Positions 4,400 through 6,504 of a DNA stretch of 6,504 bases are shown here, piece after piece. Positions within the stretch are counted from its first letter, which is position 1. Every line of letters begins with the position of its first letter. Location of the stretch: NCBI GenBank assembly GCA_903933765.1, contig CAIZLI010000126.1, positions 1 to 6,504 on the forward strand, read 5' to 3'. This stretch comes from an uncultured Bacteroidota bacterium (GTDB lineage: Bacteria; Bacteroidota; Bacteroidia; Chitinophagales; Chitinophagaceae). The notes beneath the pieces were generated by a model. It made no database searches, had not been told where the DNA came from, and worked only from the letters and a program-made list of their open reading frames with translations. A program made the position numbers and the translations under genes.

Positions 4400-6504
4400 T
4401 AATAATGAATCGTTTTAAACTGTCCATGGACAAAACCATAAGCTTGGTCTGTAAAATTTTTGCTTTCAGCAAACCTGCTTTGTCCACCTGTGATAATTGT
4501 TTTTGCATTCAGCCTTTTACCAAACTCTATTGCAGCAACAAAGCTATTGCCAGTATATCCATAACGCTTGGTGGTATTTGGATAGCGTCTACTTTCAAAA
4601 GAAGGTAGTGAGCCCCATTTAGAAGAAGCTTGGTTGACCGCTAAGCTAAGTTGATTGTCATCGAAGTTTGCACCTGGTGCCACTCTTTGAAAACGATTCA
4701 TATGACCCCATGTCATCTCCCATCCACCATACCATTTTTCAAACTGATCTAATGTGGCTTCTAATAATTTGATTTTAGTTTCAAAAGCAACCTCTTGGTC
4801 CATACGATTGTATTTTACTACAATTTGTGTTCCAGCTTCCTCTGTGTTTGCAGGAGGAATGGTCGCACCCCATTTTGTAGCCCACTCAATTGCAATGCTT
4901 GTTGCAATTGAATTGGTGTCAGCAACATGATCCCAATTAGCTAAATAGTCTATTGCTTTTTTGGTTCTAGGTGCAAGATCTGCTGCTTTTGCTGCTTGTA
5001 TAAAACGAGGCAATAAAATATCGAAAGCGCTTAATTTTTTATTGTAGCCTAAAGCAATGAGTTCGTCTAAATTAATTTTATCTATTTTAGACAATAGTGC
5101 TACAGCATTGAGCCCCCTTCCGTTTTCTCCATCTGGTGCCATATAAGCAGGATAGTTTGCTGCCTTTGGACTTTGATCACCTGCGACTGTAAATGGAGTT
5201 GCATTACAATTTTGTAACCAACCATTGCTAGGGTTGATACTTTGTACAATTTCATTTAAAGCATGCATGCCTTGCCAGTCAGTTGCTTTAATACTGCCAT
5301 CAACTGGTAATGTGTAATCAAAATTTGGATTACGCTTAGGTATAAAATTACCATGCCAGTAAGCGATATTACCTGCAGCATCTGCATACACGGTGTTGTT
5401 GCTATTGTTGGCTACTAGTTCCATTGCTTTTGTATAGTCTGCTAAGCTTTTTGATTTTGTTCTTGTCCAACATTCCATCAATGCATCTAAAGAACGATTG
5501 TTTTCTTGTAAGCTTAACCATTTTCCTTTTTCCATGCCCATAATTGGTCCATGGTGGGTAAAATAAGTATCAAATACTTTTGTCTTTACAATACCATTTT
5601 CTATATATCGGATTTGGATATTGCGTTGACCCACTTTCTTTTTTTCTTTTTCGTAGGTATAAAACAATTGATTGTTTATGCTTTCTGTTTGTTCTTCATA
5701 GACATCTGCTACATCGGCATAGCCACTCGTATGCATCCATCCGCAATGTTCATTAAAGCCTTGATAAATAAAGAACTGTCCCCAAGTCACTGCGCCGTAT
5801 GCATTTAATCCTTGCTCACTTACCATATGCATTTCGGACCTAAAATAAAAAGGCACATGGGGATTGATATACAACATTGCATTCCCTGTTTTGCTATGGC
5901 TTGGTGCAATCGCAAAACCATTAGAGCCTCTTAGGGTCTTGTCTTCCATGTCATAGTTGGTCTGTTCAAAAATTGATTTTGGAACAGGCAGCGTGGTATT
6001 GATACTGACTGCATTTTGATTGGAATATAATTGTTGACCATAAAAAGCTTCAACATGTTTTTCCGTGATGCCAGCAGATTTTGTTGGAGAAACACTTCCG
6101 TCTGTCCACATCAAATGGTACCATGGCTTAAATTTTTTAAGTACCACTGGTTTTACTTCAGGATGTTTTGATAAGTAATAATTGATTCCATCGGCATGCG
6201 CTATTAATAATTGCTTAAACCAAATTGGACTTCTTTCAAAATCTTTTACTGCCTCTGCACTATCTTGGATGAGTTGCATCATTAGATCTTCATAAATCAT
6301 TTTAGGTCCTTCCATTTCGGCACGTCTTCCTAACATTTCTAAAAAATTCTTTTCTATCTGCGGAAAATTTTCTTCGCATTGTGCATACATCAATCCAAAC
6401 ACTGCGTCGGCATCCGTTTTTCCATAAATATGTGGGATATCCCATTCATCTCGTATGATGTTGGTTTGTTTGGCATGTTGATTCCATCTTGCAAGTTCTG
6501 CACT
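4342..6504 (-). CDS. Penicillin acylase (Ntn hydrolase) family protein, 5' end beyond window
   Basis: Large amide hydrolase of the penicillin amidase family, which includes beta-lactam acylases, aculeacin acylase and acyl-homoserine-lactone acylases. Members are normally exported and cleave themselves into two chains, with a Ser at the new N-terminus of the beta chain as nucleophile. 720 residues are visible. The frame stays open to the window edge, with IIRDEWDIPHIYGKTDADA encoded just upstream of a GTG at 6400-6402. Because that segment is the family's conserved N-terminal strand, the GTG is not the start; the signal peptide and true start lie past 6504. The processing site is Gly|Ser in RGSNGFA, with the nucleophile codon at 5923-5925. 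Other family motifs follow: NPHVPF, WGQFFIYQGFNEHCGW, the ANNSNNTVYADAAGNIAYW region, and WEMTWGHMNRFQRV near the C-terminus. The end YHPG-LER is typical for Bacteroidota members. Substrate cannot be told from sequence. It overlaps the LuxR-type gene tail to tail. Confidence 0.92.
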   Translation of the reverse strand, partial: SAELARWNQHAKQTNIIRDEWDIPHIYGKTDADAVFGLMYAQCEENFPQIEKNFLEMLGRRAEMEGPKMIYEDLMMQLIQDSAEAVKDFERSPIWFKQLLIAHADGINYYLSKHPEVKPVVLKKFKPWYHLMWTDGSVSPTKSAGITEKHVEAFYGQQLYSNQNAVSINTTLPVPKSIFEQTNYDMEDKTLRGSNGFAIAPSHSKTGNAMLYINPHVPFYFRSEMHMVSEQGLNAYGAVTWGQFFIYQGFNEHCGWMHTSGYADVADVYEEQTESINNQLFYTYEKEKKKVGQRNIQIRYIENGIVKTKVFDTYFTHHGPIMGMEKGKWLSLQENNRSLDALMECWTRTKSKSLADYTKAMELVANNSNNTVYADAAGNIAYWHGNFIPKRNPNFDYTLPVDGSIKATDWQGMHALNEIVQSINPSNGWLQNCNATPFTVAGDQSPKAANYPAYMAPDGENGRGLNAVALLSKIDKINLDELIALGYNKKLSAFDILLPRFIQAAKAADLAPRTKKAIDYLANWDHVADTNSIATSIAIEWATKWGATIPPANTEEAGTQIVVKYNRMDQEVAFETKIKLLEATLDQFEKWYGGWEMTWGHMNRFQRVAPGANFDDNQLSLAVNQASSKWGSLPSFESRRYPNTTKRYGYTGNSFVAAIEFGKRLNAKTIITGGQSRFAESKNFTDQAYGFVHGQFKTIHYYQEDVLANKKLAYHPGLER

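Noticed and set aside
4396..4608. Forward ORF of 70 codons at the acylase 3' end
   Set aside because: Antisense shadow of the conserved C-terminal acylase sequence, with no supporting motif.
5551..5808. Forward ORF of 85 codons with a hydrophobic, Phe-rich product
   Set aside because: Its Phe-rich run is the complement of the Lys/Glu-rich acylase segment around 5640-5660. It is a shadow frame, not a membrane protein gene.
6400..6402. GTG as the start codon of the acylase
   Set aside because: The conserved penicillin-acylase N-terminal sequence continues upstream in frame for at least 34 codons to the window edge, so the real start lies outside.

Overview
This is an AT-rich stretch of bacterial chromosome, most likely from Bacteroidota and plausibly from the Chitinophagaceae. 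Three signs point there. The start codons are preceded by A/T-rich leaders without a Shine-Dalgarno sequence. A promoter-like TTTG-N19-TAAATTTA resembles the Bacteroidota consensus. The protein families and sequence style (exported DUF1684 protein with a Gln after the signal-peptide cleavage site, Bacteroidota-like penicillin acylase) also fit. No tRNA, rRNA, CRISPR array, insertion sequence or phage gene was seen.

Layout: 1-188 is non-coding, with a candidate promoter and several inverted repeats. 189-2753 holds three forward genes in tight array (gaps of 24 and 18 bp): an exported DUF1684 protein, a TviB/WbpO-type UDP-N-acetylhexosamine 6-dehydrogenase, and a small HAD-superfamily phosphatase. 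The second and third look like surface-polysaccharide precursor genes. Next come a convergent reverse gene for a seven-helix TIGR02206/YwaF-type membrane protein (2797-3507) and a 160-bp divergent intergenic region. A forward LuxR-type regulator with a degenerate receiver domain follows (3668-4399). It collides tail to tail, with a 58-bp overlap, with a large reverse gene for a secreted penicillin-acylase-family N-terminal-nucleophile hydrolase. That gene starts beyond the right edge of the window (4342 to >6504).

How they work together: the dehydrogenase would supply a UDP-N-acetyl-hexosaminuronic acid for capsule, O-antigen or exopolysaccharide, and the HAD protein would probably dephosphorylate a sugar-phosphate intermediate. 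Why a DUF1684 protein leads this unit is not explained by known biology. The right half looks like ordinary single genes rather than a system. I found no convincing new defence, mobile or RNA system. The most unusual signals are small: two mutually exclusive hairpins over the start codon of the membrane-protein gene, an inverted repeat filling the spacer of the operon promoter, an altered receiver active site, and the antisense overlap of two coding sequences.
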